A DNA stretch of 64,000 nt from an uncultured Alphaproteobacteria bacterium (GCA_944391735.1 CALXUR010000002.1:114554-178553), one strand, 5' to 3'. Shown: positions 38,271 to 45,593, numbered from the stretch's first letter. Notes: generated by a model not told the origin, from the sequence alone. Numbers and translations are program-made.

Positions 38271-39374
38271 TCAAACATTAAATAAAAAATGGACGACGTC
38301 TCCGTCCCGCATCTCATAGGCTTTTCCCTCTTGACGCAGTTTTCCGTTTTCACGAGCGCCGACCTCTCCTTTATATTTAGTATAATCTTCAAAAGATACA
38401 ACCTCTGCCCGGATAAATCCTCTTTCGAAATCAGAATGAATGACACCGGCAGCCTGTGGCGCGGTCATTCCTTTTTTCATTGTCCAGGCATGCGATTCTT
38501 TCGGGCCGCTTGTAAAAAACGTTTCAAGCCCCAACAAAGCATATCCCGCCTTAATGATTCGACTCAAACCTGTTTCTGCCAATCCCAACGCGGATAAAAA
38601 CTCTGTTTGCTCTTCCTTATCCGTCAACTGAGCCACTTCGGCCTCAATGGCGGCGGAAATAACAACACTTGAATTTCCTTGTTTTTGAGCCATTTCACGC
38701 ACTTTATCAGAATAAGCGTTTCCGGTTGCAGCCGCCCCTTCATCCACATTACACACATATAAGACCGGTTTTCCGGTCAACAAATACATGTTATCAAACA
38801 GCTTTCTTGCCTCAACATCTTCGGGGCGTGCCAAGCGAGCGGGTTTACCATTTTGCAGCATAGACAACGCCGGACGCATAACTTCAAGTAAGGCCTTGGA
38901 TTCTTTGTCTCCAGCCTGCGCTTTTTTTTGAACACCGACAATCCGTTTTTCAAGACTGTCCAAATCGGCTAACATTAACTCCGTTTCAACCGTTTCCGCG
39001 TCACGAATAGGGTCTACCGATCCTTCGACATGAACAACATCTGTATCGTCAAAACAGCGCAACACATGAATAATGGCATCCACTTCACGGATATTGGCTA
39101 AAAATTGATTACCCAATCCCTCCCCTTTGGAAGCCCCCTTCACAAGTCCTGCAATATCCACGAATTCCAATTGTGTCGGAACGATTTTTTCGGCATGATC
39201 AATTTGTTGTAATTGTTCCAAACGATCATCCGGCACAGCCACACGACCGACATTCGGTTCAATCGTACAAAACGGATAATTTGCCGCCTGCGCATTCACG
39301 GTTGCCGTTAAGGCATTAAAAAGCGTTGATTTACCAACATTCGGAAGTCCGACGATTCCACAATTAAATCCCAT
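38271..39374 (-). CDS. ychF: Redox-regulated ribosome-binding ATPase YchF
   Basis: The Obg-family protein has P-loop GLPNVGKSTLFNAL near residue 9, the YPFCTIEPNVGRV switch region, EFVDIAGLVKGASKGEGLGN, and the C-terminal TGS domain (LETFFTSGPKESHAW, GAREAGKLRQEGK-like GARENGKLRQEGK). Length of 367 is normal. YchF binds ribosomes and prefers ATP. Monocistronic on the minus strand with AAGGAAT ahead of the ATG. Confidence 0.97.
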   Translation of the reverse strand: MGFNCGIVGLPNVGKSTLFNALTATVNAQAANYPFCTIEPNVGRVAVPDDRLEQLQQIDHAEKIVPTQLEFVDIAGLVKGASKGEGLGNQFLANIREVDAIIHVLRCFDDTDVVHVEGSVDPIRDAETVETELMLADLDSLEKRIVGVQKKAQAGDKESKALLEVMRPALSMLQNGKPARLARPEDVEARKLFDNMYLLTGKPVLYVCNVDEGAAATGNAYSDKVREMAQKQGNSSVVISAAIEAEVAQLTDKEEQTEFLSALGLAETGLSRIIKAGYALLGLETFFTSGPKESHAWTMKKGMTAPQAAGVIHSDFERGFIRAEVVSFEDYTKYKGEVGARENGKLRQEGKAYEMRDGDVVHFLFNV

Positions 39375-39508
39375 AATTTCATTCCTTGTTCATCAATTTA
39401 AAATTGATTTCATTATAAAGAAACGGGGACAGATGTCAATAAGTTTTTAAGTGTTTTTATCGTTTTTGGATGTAAGCCGATATCTGTATTTATACATGAT
39501 TCAAATTA

Positions 39509-40069
39509 TTACTGTCCGGACAATCGATTCATAAAAGTTTGATCGTTTTGGGCTAACAACAACGGTAAATATTCGGCAATTTGGGACAACACATGATCAA
39601 TCTGCTGACGACTTTCCGAATCAAAAGATGTTAAAACCCAATTCACAACATCTTCCCTACGGACAGGACGACCCACACCGATTCGCACACGTGTATAATC
39701 AACTCCGATATGGGCATCAATGCTTTTTATCCCGTTATGGCCACCGGGGCTACCGCCTGTTTTGACTTTGACTTTACCGACGGGAAGATCCATATCATCT
39801 TGAAAAACAATAATCTGACTTGGCTTTATTTTATAAAAAGAACAGGCAGATAAAACAGATTCGCCCGACAAATTCATATAGGTTGACGGTTTAAGAAGAG
39901 CGACTTTTTCACCGTCCACCTCCCCTGTTGCCATCACCCCTTTGAATTTATCTTTAAAATGAGTAACAGTATAGCGGCGGACAATCTCGTCCACCGCCAT
40001 GAAACCGACATTGTGGCGGGTTCCCGCATATTCCGATCCCGGATTGCCAAGCCCTACCAACAAAAACAC
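39509..40069 (-). CDS. pth: Peptidyl-tRNA hydrolase
   Basis: Pth rescues tRNA from peptidyl-tRNA that drops off ribosomes. The 186-residue protein has VGLGNPGSEYAGTRHNVGFMAVD with the catalytic His near residue 20, LLKPSTYMNLSG, FQDDMDLPVGKVKVKTGGSPGGHNG and IGVGRP. It lies two bases after rplY, the usual bacterial pair. Confidence 0.97.
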   Translation of the reverse strand: MFLLVGLGNPGSEYAGTRHNVGFMAVDEIVRRYTVTHFKDKFKGVMATGEVDGEKVALLKPSTYMNLSGESVLSACSFYKIKPSQIIVFQDDMDLPVGKVKVKTGGSPGGHNGIKSIDAHIGVDYTRVRIGVGRPVRREDVVNWVLTSFDSESRQQIDHVLSQIAEYLPLLLAQNDQTFMNRLSGQ

Positions 40070-40071
40070 GG

Positions 40072-40710
40072 TTAGTCCTTTTTCTCGGCCGGAGCAGCAG
40101 CGTCAGCCGTCGGAGCGGCGGTATCAGCAGTTTGCACCTCTTCGGATTCCTGTGTCGGCATAACGATTGTAGCAACCGTAAAATCTTCATCAGCCGTTAA
40201 GGAAACACCTTTCGGCATTGTCAAAGCAAAAGCCGTGAAAGAATCGCCGATTTCGGCCTGCGCTAAATCAATAACGAACGATTCAGGAATGCTATCCGGC
40301 GTACATTTAACTTCAACAGTCCGGTGAACAATGTTCAACACAGCACCTTTCTTGATACCCGGTGCGATTTCTTCATTAGCAAATTCCAAGGGAATATCCA
40401 TGACCAGGTGAGAGTTTTTGGAAATCCGCAAAAAGTCCGCATGAACGGGACGATTGGATACCGGATGTTTTTGAATATCCTGGCACAGAACATGATGGCT
40501 TTCACCATCGGCAATCACTTCAAACTGACGTGTCCAAAGACCTTTTTTGTTCATTTCGGCAACTAAAACCTTTTCTTCCAAGGCAATCATCACCGGTGCT
40601 TTTTTATCACCATAAATAACAGCAGGAATCAGACCAGCCCGACGATTTGCCCGAGAGGCCCCCTTACCAGCTTTTTCACGTTTTGTTGCGTTTAATTGAG
40701 TCGCTTTCAT
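40072..40710 (-). CDS. rplY: 50S ribosomal protein L25 (CTC type)
   Basis: The 212-residue protein has the 5S-rRNA-binding L25 domain (REKAGKGASRANRRAGLIPAVIYG at the start, DIQKHPVSNRPVHADFLRI) and the C-terminal TL5/CTC domain, ending in an Ala-rich acidic tail. The long form is usual in alphaproteobacteria. Cotranscribed with pth. Confidence 0.96.
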   Translation of the reverse strand: MKATQLNATKREKAGKGASRANRRAGLIPAVIYGDKKAPVMIALEEKVLVAEMNKKGLWTRQFEVIADGESHHVLCQDIQKHPVSNRPVHADFLRISKNSHLVMDIPLEFANEEIAPGIKKGAVLNIVHRTVEVKCTPDSIPESFVIDLAQAEIGDSFTAFALTMPKGVSLTADEDFTVATIVMPTQESEEVQTADTAAPTADAAAPAEKKD

Positions 40711-40917
40711 AATTTTATCCTTTAAAATGAAAATAAAACAAGGGTTATCCTCCAGGGGTGAATCAGCCCTTGCCGCCCGTCACCATGACAAGCGGACATA
40801 TTTATACACTTAATTCTTTTAAAAGGCAAGAAAATTTTTTATTTTTCAAAAAGAAAAAAAAGGATACTAAAAAAATACTTGCTTTTCGGAAAGAAATACG
40901 TTATAAAGAATTTGTCA
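40711..40917. promoter_or_regulatory. Spacer with the tRNA-Pro promoter
   Basis: Between rplY (leftward) and tRNA-Pro (rightward). TTGCTT and TATAAA, 17 bp apart, lie at about 40880-40908 just before the tRNA. The same TTGCTT -35 box is used by tRNA-Gln. No gene is visible in the rest. Confidence 0.7.
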
Positions 40918-40994
40918 CGGAATGTAGCGCAGCCTGGTAGCGCACTTGTCTGGGGGGCAAGTGGTCGTGGGTTCAAATCCCGCCATTCCGACCA
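40918..40994 (+). tRNA. tRNA-Pro (anticodon GGG)
   Basis: Acceptor CGGAATG pairs with CATTCCG, D arm GCGCAGCCTGGTAGCGC, anticodon stem CTTGT/GCAAG encloses CTGGGGG with GGG at 34-36, T arm GTGGG-TTCAAAT-CCCGC; A discriminator and encoded CCA. It marks the border between core genes and the accessory island and may be its integration site. An imperfect terminator hairpin with a T run follows (about 41009-41040). Confidence 0.95.
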
Positions 40995-41362
40995 TTATAA
41001 AAAAATAAAAACGGATACCTTTTAGGGTCCGCTTTTTTTATACCCGCTTAAAGCCCAGTTTCAGCCACTATTCCACCCTGTCAATTTTTAATGCACCAAG
41101 ATGTCGCTTAGATAGTTCTGCCCCTAAAAGTATACCTATACCCTAAAAAGTATACCTTGACCACTTGGACAACTTTCACGCGCCACGTGGTCATAAGTAA
41201 TTGATTCTTATATATTTACATACTTTGATATTTGGGTTGAGGTTCAAATCCAACGTGGACACCTACACTTTTGTCGCGAAACGTGGCCTTAACTTGTTGT
41301 AAAACAATGCTTTTTATGATGTGAACATACAATCGCATTATAATTGACTTTTTGTGTTAGAT
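40995..41362. other. Non-coding left margin of the island with short repeats
   Basis: No gene is visible in this 368-bp stretch. It holds the tRNA-Pro terminator, two copies of CCCTAAA(A)AGTATACCT (41122-41137 and 41141-41157), four variants of CCACGTGGAC-like sequence (near 41162, 41184, 41252 and 41280), and a T-arm-like sequence near 41240 sharing GGTTCAAATCC with tRNA-Pro. TATAAT at 41339-41344 is the likely -10 box of the polymerase gene. Confidence 0.5.
41122..41157 (+). repeat. Two direct repeats CCCTAAA(A)AGTATACCT
   Basis: Copies at 41122-41137 and 41141-41157 differ by a single A. Each contains the palindrome GTATAC. They could be operator or iteron-like sites. Confidence 0.6.
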
Positions 41363-41377
41363 GTTCTACTCTTGTTC
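41363..41377 (+). promoter_or_regulatory. LexA (SOS) box of the alphaproteobacterial type
   Basis: GTTC-TACTCTT-GTTC is a perfect GTTC-N7-GTTC direct repeat, the known alphaproteobacterial LexA site. It lies between the -10 box TATAAT (41339-41344) and the start codon at 41380, where repressor would block transcription of the polymerase gene. Confidence 0.8.
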
Positions 41378-41379
41378 TT

Positions 41380-42543
41380 ATGCAACGGATTGTAGCTTTG
41401 ATAGATTGTGATTGTTTTTTCGTGTCCTGTGAGCGGGTCAGGGATCCAAAATTACAGGGCAAGCCCGTCTGTGTCATGACCGGCGGTGGTGATAAAGGCA
41501 TCATTGTTTCCCGGTCAAAGGAGGCAAAAGCACTCGGCGTTAAGATGGGCGAACCGTATTTCAAGGCCAAAGTCGAACATCCTGATGCAATTTGTATTCC
41601 TGCGCATCACTCTCTTTACCACGAAATATCGCAACAAGTTATGGACACCCTCCGAGATTTTACACCCGATGTTGAGGTTGTTTCGGTTGATGAAGCCTAC
41701 GCTGATGTGACCGGTTTTAACAAATTACACAAAATAACCTACACCCAATTCATCACTAATATTCGAGATGAGGTCCTGAAGCGCACAGGCGTTCCGGTAT
41801 CAATCGGCCTTTGTTCGTCTAAGACCCTAGCAAAGTTGGCTAGTGATAAAGCAAAAAAATGCGGTGGTATTTATGTGATCCGGCCGGAAGTTGATAAGAT
41901 CCTTGAAAAAGTCGGCGATGATCCGATCGATTCTGTATGTGGCGTTGGACGGCAGAACTCTAAACACTTATTATATAATGACATCAACACCATTCGAGAA
42001 TATGTTTCCAAGTCGGACAGCTGGCTGAGAAAAGGCTTTGGCGTGAATGGTGTAACCTTGAAGCACGAACTTTTAGGCGAAACTGTCTCACCGGTAAATC
42101 CAAAACCCGAGCCACCGCAATCTATTCAGGACACCAGCGCGTTTGCAGAATTTTCAAAAGACATAGATTACCTACACTCCACGCTATCCGGACATATACA
42201 CAATGCTTCTAAAAAGCTCCGGCTATGGAACGGATATTGTTCAACTATTGCTGTTATGGTCCGGACAAAGGAATTTGCCGTCTATCAATTGGAAGCAAAA
42301 CTTGAAAACCCAACGAACTCCGAAAAAACTTTGCGTAATGCGGCGCATATGTTGTTGGATCAGCTTTACCACCGCGGCACGACTTACCGAGCGACCGGAA
42401 TTACCTTGATGAACCTGACTATCGGTAAAAAACAACAGTTTTCACTATTTGATAATTTAGAACCGGAAGATGACAAACTCTCCCGAGTTATTGACCAGTT
42501 AGAAAACAAATTCGGTTCAGGGATAATCAAAACCTTGCGTTAA
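41380..42543 (+). CDS. Y-family translesion DNA polymerase (UmuC/DinB-like)
   Basis: The 387-residue protein has the Y-family catalytic motifs: VALIDCDCFFVSCE with the first acidic residues, and VVSVDEAYADVTG with the SxDE motif near residue 105; SIGLCSSKTLAKLASDKAKK is the thumb/HhH region. QFSLFD near the end is a beta-clamp-binding peptide. Sequence style is closest to UmuC-type proteins, but no UmuD lies nearby. ATG 41380 directly follows the LexA box. It converges with the next gene, overlapping by 4 bp. Confidence 0.92.
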   Translation: MQRIVALIDCDCFFVSCERVRDPKLQGKPVCVMTGGGDKGIIVSRSKEAKALGVKMGEPYFKAKVEHPDAICIPAHHSLYHEISQQVMDTLRDFTPDVEVVSVDEAYADVTGFNKLHKITYTQFITNIRDEVLKRTGVPVSIGLCSSKTLAKLASDKAKKCGGIYVIRPEVDKILEKVGDDPIDSVCGVGRQNSKHLLYNDINTIREYVSKSDSWLRKGFGVNGVTLKHELLGETVSPVNPKPEPPQSIQDTSAFAEFSKDIDYLHSTLSGHIHNASKKLRLWNGYCSTIAVMVRTKEFAVYQLEAKLENPTNSEKTLRNAAHMLLDQLYHRGTTYRATGITLMNLTIGKKQQFSLFDNLEPEDDKLSRVIDQLENKFGSGIIKTLR

Positions 42544-42731
42544 TCATTATCTTCTGCCGGTTTTAATAAAGCCTGGCAGTAGTGAATAGCACCATATTCA
42601 TCTGTGTAAGTGGAAACGCCACCCAGCGGTAAATAACCATTATGCAGGCGTTCTCCTACTGTGTCCTCAAAAATACTTCTTGGGCCTTCATCAATTACGA
42701 TATAAAGTTTTTCGTCCTCATATTTTGCCAT
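42540..42731 (-). CDS. Small DUF1737-like protein
   Basis: The 63-residue protein starts at ATG 42731 with AGGAG seven bases upstream. The pattern YIVIDEGPRSIFEDTVGERLHNGYLPLGGVSTY resembles the DUF1737 fold (a residue pattern of the type 'short strand, helix, then G-W/Y-x-P-x-GG'). It follows the macrodomain gene by 16 bp and is probably cotranscribed. Its function is unknown. Confidence 0.65.
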   Translation of the reverse strand: MAKYEDEKLYIVIDEGPRSIFEDTVGERLHNGYLPLGGVSTYTDEYGAIHYCQALLKPAEDND

Positions 42732-42747
42732 GATTACGCTCCTTAAG

Positions 42748-43278
42748 TTACGCAACAAGTGCTTCATCAAAAACTTCTTTAATGTCCTGATTGAATAAAA
42801 CAAAGACGATATTCTCAAAGCGTTCTGCGGCTGTTTGTCCTGAATTTTTGCTCTTCCAATTCTTTATTGTTTCAACCGCAATTTTAGAGGCATCACCCAA
42901 GGGAAAATGATAAATACCGCATGAAATCGCTGGAATTGTAATTGTTTTAATGTCGGAATGCTCGTCTGCTTCATTCAGTATAGATGTATAAGTTGAAGCC
43001 AATAGTTCCTTTGCCTTTTCACCCTTTACAAGAAAGTAATTCGGGCCGCACGCATGAATAACATACTTTGCCGGCAGGTTGTAGGCTTTAGTAGTCTTTG
43101 CCTTGCCAATTTCACAACCACCTAAAGTCTGGCACTCTCTTTCAAGTTCAGGACCGGCAGCATAGTGAATTGCACCACAGACACCTGAACCGGCTAATAA
43201 AGAATGATTTGCCGCGTTTACGATTGCATCTGAATGAATTTCCGTTATATCACCAAGTATTGTTTTAATGATTCCCAT
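42748..43278 (-). CDS. Macrodomain protein (ADP-ribose binding or hydrolysis)
   Basis: The 176-residue protein is a single macrodomain: GDITEIHSDAIVNAANHSLLAGSGVCGAIHYAAG with the conserved Asn residues, then TITIPAISCGIYHFPLGDASKIAVET. This is the MacroD/YmdB-like class, which removes ADP-ribose from proteins or cleaves O-acetyl-ADP-ribose. In defence islands macrodomains can counter ADP-ribosyl toxins or sense NAD-derived signals. ATG 43278 follows AAGGAGAAG. A TTGAAT / TATACC promoter lies at 43329-43303. Confidence 0.92.
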   Translation of the reverse strand: MGIIKTILGDITEIHSDAIVNAANHSLLAGSGVCGAIHYAAGPELERECQTLGGCEIGKAKTTKAYNLPAKYVIHACGPNYFLVKGEKAKELLASTYTSILNEADEHSDIKTITIPAISCGIYHFPLGDASKIAVETIKNWKSKNSGQTAAERFENIVFVLFNQDIKEVFDEALVA

Positions 43279-43347
43279 TTTCTTCTCCTTGTTAAGACGG
43301 ATGGTATAGGATTTTGAAAAATTATTCAAGCATGGCTATATTGGCTG

Positions 43348-43362
43348 TGTCAAAAATTGTCA
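43348..43362. promoter_or_regulatory. Candidate operator TGTCAAAAATTGTCA
   Basis: The same 15-mer occurs at 45196-45210, and TGTCATTTTTTGTCA occurs at 53082-53096. Here it lies 18 bp upstream of the -35 box of the macrodomain gene. Confidence 0.4.
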
Positions 43363-43380
43363 TTACTAATCGTTATGCAT

Positions 43381-43468
43381 GTAGTCCGGGTGTGGGTCGA
43401 AGGTAGTCTGGAGGTAAGTCGCAGGTAGTCCGGATAAAGTTCGCCGGTAGTTCGGACATAGTTCGCAG
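43381..43468 (+). repeat. Four degenerate 22-bp tandem repeats (11-bp half-period)
   Basis: Units begin GTAGTCCGGGTG, GTAGTCTGGAGG, GTAGTCCGGATA and GTAGTTCGGACA at 43381, 43403, 43425 and 43447. Each splits into two related 11-mers of the form GTAGTCCGGAN / RTAGTTCGCAG, so the repeat has an approximately one-helical-turn period. Confidence 0.85.
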
Positions 43469-43601
43469 GTTTGCTCAAACACTATACAGCCGTAAGGTTT
43501 AAGTCGATCGCATTTCAAATTAAATTATAAAAAAATCAGAAAAAAAGTATGTTAAATTATGTCATACTACCTATACAATCCTTGTTCAATGCAAGGTTCT
43601 T

Positions 43602-44321
43602 TTACGAATGGGTTCGGGTTTCCTTGGATTTCCTCGATACGTTTGGCCCGGGTGCATCCCATGGTGTGACCGGATATAAAACATTCCAGGCATCCATCAT
43701 CCGCCGCGATTGCTTACTCATGCTATATGTTGGGTATTCGCTATCAAAATAAAGGTATGTCCTGGCAATTTCGCCTTTGCACATGTCCGCCGGCTCAACC
43801 TGGTGGCCCAGTACCTTAAAGTTACAGGCATCAATGATAAAATCAACATCTTCCGGTAACTCGGCAAAATTATAGTTTGACCGGATAGCATTAACCGCGC
43901 CAACGGACGGGTAAAGATTATACATATCAGCCTGCATCATACGAAATTGATTGTTGGTTTTGTTTGCACAGCGGCGGCCTTTGAATGGTTGGCCTTTTCT
44001 GTTAACACATGCCGGGTCTCCCTCACGCCATTCTCGGAAAGCTCGGCCAAAGTTCTCGGCCGGAATTATATGTTCCCATTCCATGCGGCCAGCGTGCTTT
44101 TTATGTTTCGTTATGTAAAAATCTACCGGTAATATGGTCTTATTATAAACATCAAAAGGAACATGACAGTAAAATGTCTGATGATGGTCATAATATACCA
44201 GGTTTTTCAGGTCATTTTTGGCCTTATTAAAGGACATAATGCGCTCATTTCCGGCTAACGCTGAGGTTGTGATGAACATCATCGAACATATAAGAGCATA
44301 TTTACACACTATGTTTGACAT
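43602..44321 (-). CDS. Secreted endonuclease I (EndA/Dns family)
   Basis: The 239-residue protein has a signal peptide (ALICSMMFITTSALAG) and the endonuclease I catalytic core: HAGRMEWEHIIPAENFGRAF with the catalytic His, CANKTNNQFRMMQADMYNLYPSVGAVNAIRSNYNF-region residues about 125-155, and a late CKGEIARTYLYFD. The enzymes cut double-stranded DNA non-specifically in the periplasm or medium. GGTGAT precedes the ATG. It overlaps the SLOG gene by 13 bp, so the two are coupled. Confidence 0.92.
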   Translation of the reverse strand: MSNIVCKYALICSMMFITTSALAGNERIMSFNKAKNDLKNLVYYDHHQTFYCHVPFDVYNKTILPVDFYITKHKKHAGRMEWEHIIPAENFGRAFREWREGDPACVNRKGQPFKGRRCANKTNNQFRMMQADMYNLYPSVGAVNAIRSNYNFAELPEDVDFIIDACNFKVLGHQVEPADMCKGEIARTYLYFDSEYPTYSMSKQSRRMMDAWNVLYPVTPWDAPGPNVSRKSKETRTHS

Positions 44322-44761
44322 ATGTTTATCACCTTTTTTTTGTGGGTCATCGCTGTTTTCATAGCGACATAGGCTCCTCCATAATCGCGCTTAACGTAAC
44401 ATATCATGTAATCTGTGTTGAAAGACATCCAACGGTTGCGCCTTGTGATCGCAAATCGCTGAGGACCAACCTCAACACCGTCTGGTAAAAAGATATGATC
44501 ATAATAACGCTCTTTCCACTCGTAATCCTCTTTATTTGTTGGAATGTAGGACAGAACAAGTGCTAGTTTTATGTTTGGGAATTTTTCTTTGAGTTGTCTG
44601 ACTGTATAGCTACAAAGGGAATCAAATTCGCCTTTGGCACCGACCCAAAATTCAGTAACATCGTGATTTTCGATAAGATCGGTAATTGAAGCAGTTAATT
44701 TTTCTTTCTCTGCTTCTGTAAGCGGTGCGTATCTATGACCAAAGAACGTGCATATAGCCAT
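44309..44761 (-). CDS. SLOG-family (DUF1273/YpsA-like) protein
   Basis: The 150-residue protein opens MAICTFFGHRYAPL, the glycine-containing nucleotide-binding start of small SLOG proteins, and has a Rossmann-like pattern (EFWVGAKGEFDSLCSYTVRQLKE, IKLALVLSYIP). SLOG domains bind nucleotide-derived ligands and are often sensors in phage or defence contexts. It overlaps the endonuclease gene and is preceded, with 14 bp between them, by the structured RNA at 44776-45010. The ribosome site (GGATAAG) is weak. Confidence 0.8.
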   Translation of the reverse strand: MAICTFFGHRYAPLTEAEKEKLTASITDLIENHDVTEFWVGAKGEFDSLCSYTVRQLKEKFPNIKLALVLSYIPTNKEDYEWKERYYDHIFLPDGVEVGPQRFAITRRNRWMSFNTDYMICYVKRDYGGAYVAMKTAMTHKKKVINICQT

Positions 44762-44775
44762 TACTTATCCATTCA

Positions 44776-45010
44776 GCCCGTAGTCATAACCCGCCATATT
44801 CCAGGCGGGTGGATGTGCTAACTACGATCAGTATGATAAGTAGCCCAGTTATTGGGGCGAAGCCTTATTCACTGGCATCCACCCCTAAGGAGTAGATGCC
44901 CCAAAACATTCGATCTGCACCCAAAATAAGAATCAAAAAGGATGCACAAACGACTGCCCATACTGATCAGATTTAGCATATCCTAGCCACGATGGGCCAT
45001 CGTGACGGGC
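44776..45010 (-). ncRNA. Large structured RNA upstream of the SLOG gene
   Basis: A closing stem pairs GCCCGT (5' end, from 45010) with ACGGGC (3' end, to 44776). Inside are a hairpin CACGATGG/CCATCGTG (44988-45004), a long stem GCTAA + GATCAGTATG (44973-44977 / 44817-44821 and 44959-44968 / 44826-44835), a strong hairpin GGCATC-ACTCC/GGGGT-GATGCC (44874-44900), a TGCATCC/GGGTGCA hairpin, and ACCCGCC/GGCGGGT (44789-44810). Strand is set by the promoter at 45014-45042. It could be a free RNA or the 5' leader of the SLOG-endonuclease operon. I cannot assign a family; the raiA class should be tested first. Confidence 0.75.
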
Positions 45011-45013
45011 TAT

Positions 45014-45042
45014 ACTATACCCGATGTTAACAACAAACGCAA
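45014..45042 (-). promoter_or_regulatory. Promoter of the structured RNA
   Basis: On the minus strand TTGCGT (45042-45037) and TATAGT (45019-45014) are 17 bp apart, and transcription would begin almost exactly at the closing stem GCCCGT. Confidence 0.7.
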
Positions 45043-45168
45043 GAGATTTGTGAATTTTTTCGACAACTCATGCGCTGGACATCTACATTTTACTGGCAGA
45101 CATCCCCACCGGAATTAGAATTATACAAATAAAAAAAGATTACAACCGCACCACCGCAAACAGAAGTC

Positions 45169-45196
45169 AAAAAATGGCACAATGAGGCTGTGCCAT
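45169..45196 (-). terminator. Leftward terminator
   Basis: On the minus strand ATGGCACA, a 7-nt loop and TGTGCCAT are followed by TTTTTT. It probably ends the transcript of the small gene near 45.4 kb. Confidence 0.8.
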
Positions 45197-45210
45197 GTCA
45201 AAAATTGTCA
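45196..45210. promoter_or_regulatory. Candidate operator TGTCAAAAATTGTCA, second copy
   Basis: Identical to 43348-43362. It abuts the leftward terminator. Confidence 0.35.
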
Positions 45211-45361
45211 GAGTTTGGATTTTTTCTACCGATCACGCTCTTCATCTTCACGCTCCTAACTCAGATTTCCATGTTCATTTATGAAATTGCGTTGGCCGTC
45301 ATCGTAATTATCGCGCTCGATCTCTCCGGATCGGATATAATCTTCTGCGGTGGGTTCTTGA

Positions 45362-45436
45362 TTAAACGGACTGCGCCTTCTTGGTTGTTCGTTTGATTGA
45401 TTCAATTCCAAAAAACAATTCACTAAAAAATCCCAT
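45362..45436 (-). other. Possible small or broken gene with a ribosome site inside a hairpin
   Basis: ATG 45436 follows AAAGGAGAACATTATT and gives 24 residues beginning MGFFSELFFGIESIKRT. In another frame an open, acidic stretch continues to 45256 (DYIRSGEIERDNYDDGQRN), so a frameshifted gene of about 60 residues is possible. AATGTTC and GAACATT (about 45440-45465) form a 7-bp stem that puts the ribosome site in its loop. Confidence 0.35.
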
Positions 45437-45506
45437 AATAATGTTCTCCTTTGCCTGGAACATTTTAGCAGAAAATAAGCCAAAACTTAAATTTTTTTAC
45501 TGGTTC

Positions 45507-45561
45507 GTGCCATTTTTTGACATCTATTTAATTGACATTCGAAATTGATTTAATGTATAAT
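45507..45561 (+). promoter_or_regulatory. Promoter and operator region of the WYL gene
   Basis: TTGACA (45532-45537) and TATAAT (45556-45561) are 18 bp apart. Upstream lies GTGCCATTTTTTGAC (45507-45521), the exact reverse complement of 45166-45180, and TTGACAT occurs twice (45518 and 45532). Confidence 0.75.
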
Positions 45562-45593
45562 CATTTCGCTATTAGTAAAAATGGAGCCGGAAC

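Larger units (their letters stand above)
43303..43601. other. Intergenic region with promoter, operator-like site and tandem repeat
   Basis: On the minus strand TTGAAT (43329-43324) and TATACC (43308-43303) make a plausible promoter for the macrodomain gene. Upstream of it lie a TGTCAAAAATTGTCA site (43348-43362) and a 4 x 22-bp tandem repeat (43381-43468). Nothing gene-like is seen between 43469 and the endonuclease stop at 43602. Confidence 0.55.
45043..45361. other. Intergenic stretch with terminator and operator-like site
   Basis: No gene is supported here. It contains a leftward terminator (45169-45196), the TGTCAAAAATTGTCA site (45196-45210) and a TATAAT on the minus strand (45125-45120) without a good -35 box. 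Confidence 0.5.

Noticed and set aside
41228-41262. A second tRNA gene near 41240
   Set aside because: Only a T-arm-like piece is present, with a bulged stem; no D or anticodon arm and CCT where CCA would be.
43381-43468. CRISPR array
   Set aside because: The units are contiguous and degenerate with no spacers; no cas genes are in the window.
45256-45483. A 75-codon leftward frame starting at 45483
   Set aside because: The start has no ribosome site; the real ribosome site belongs to ATG 45436 in another frame. Kept only as a possible frameshifted gene.
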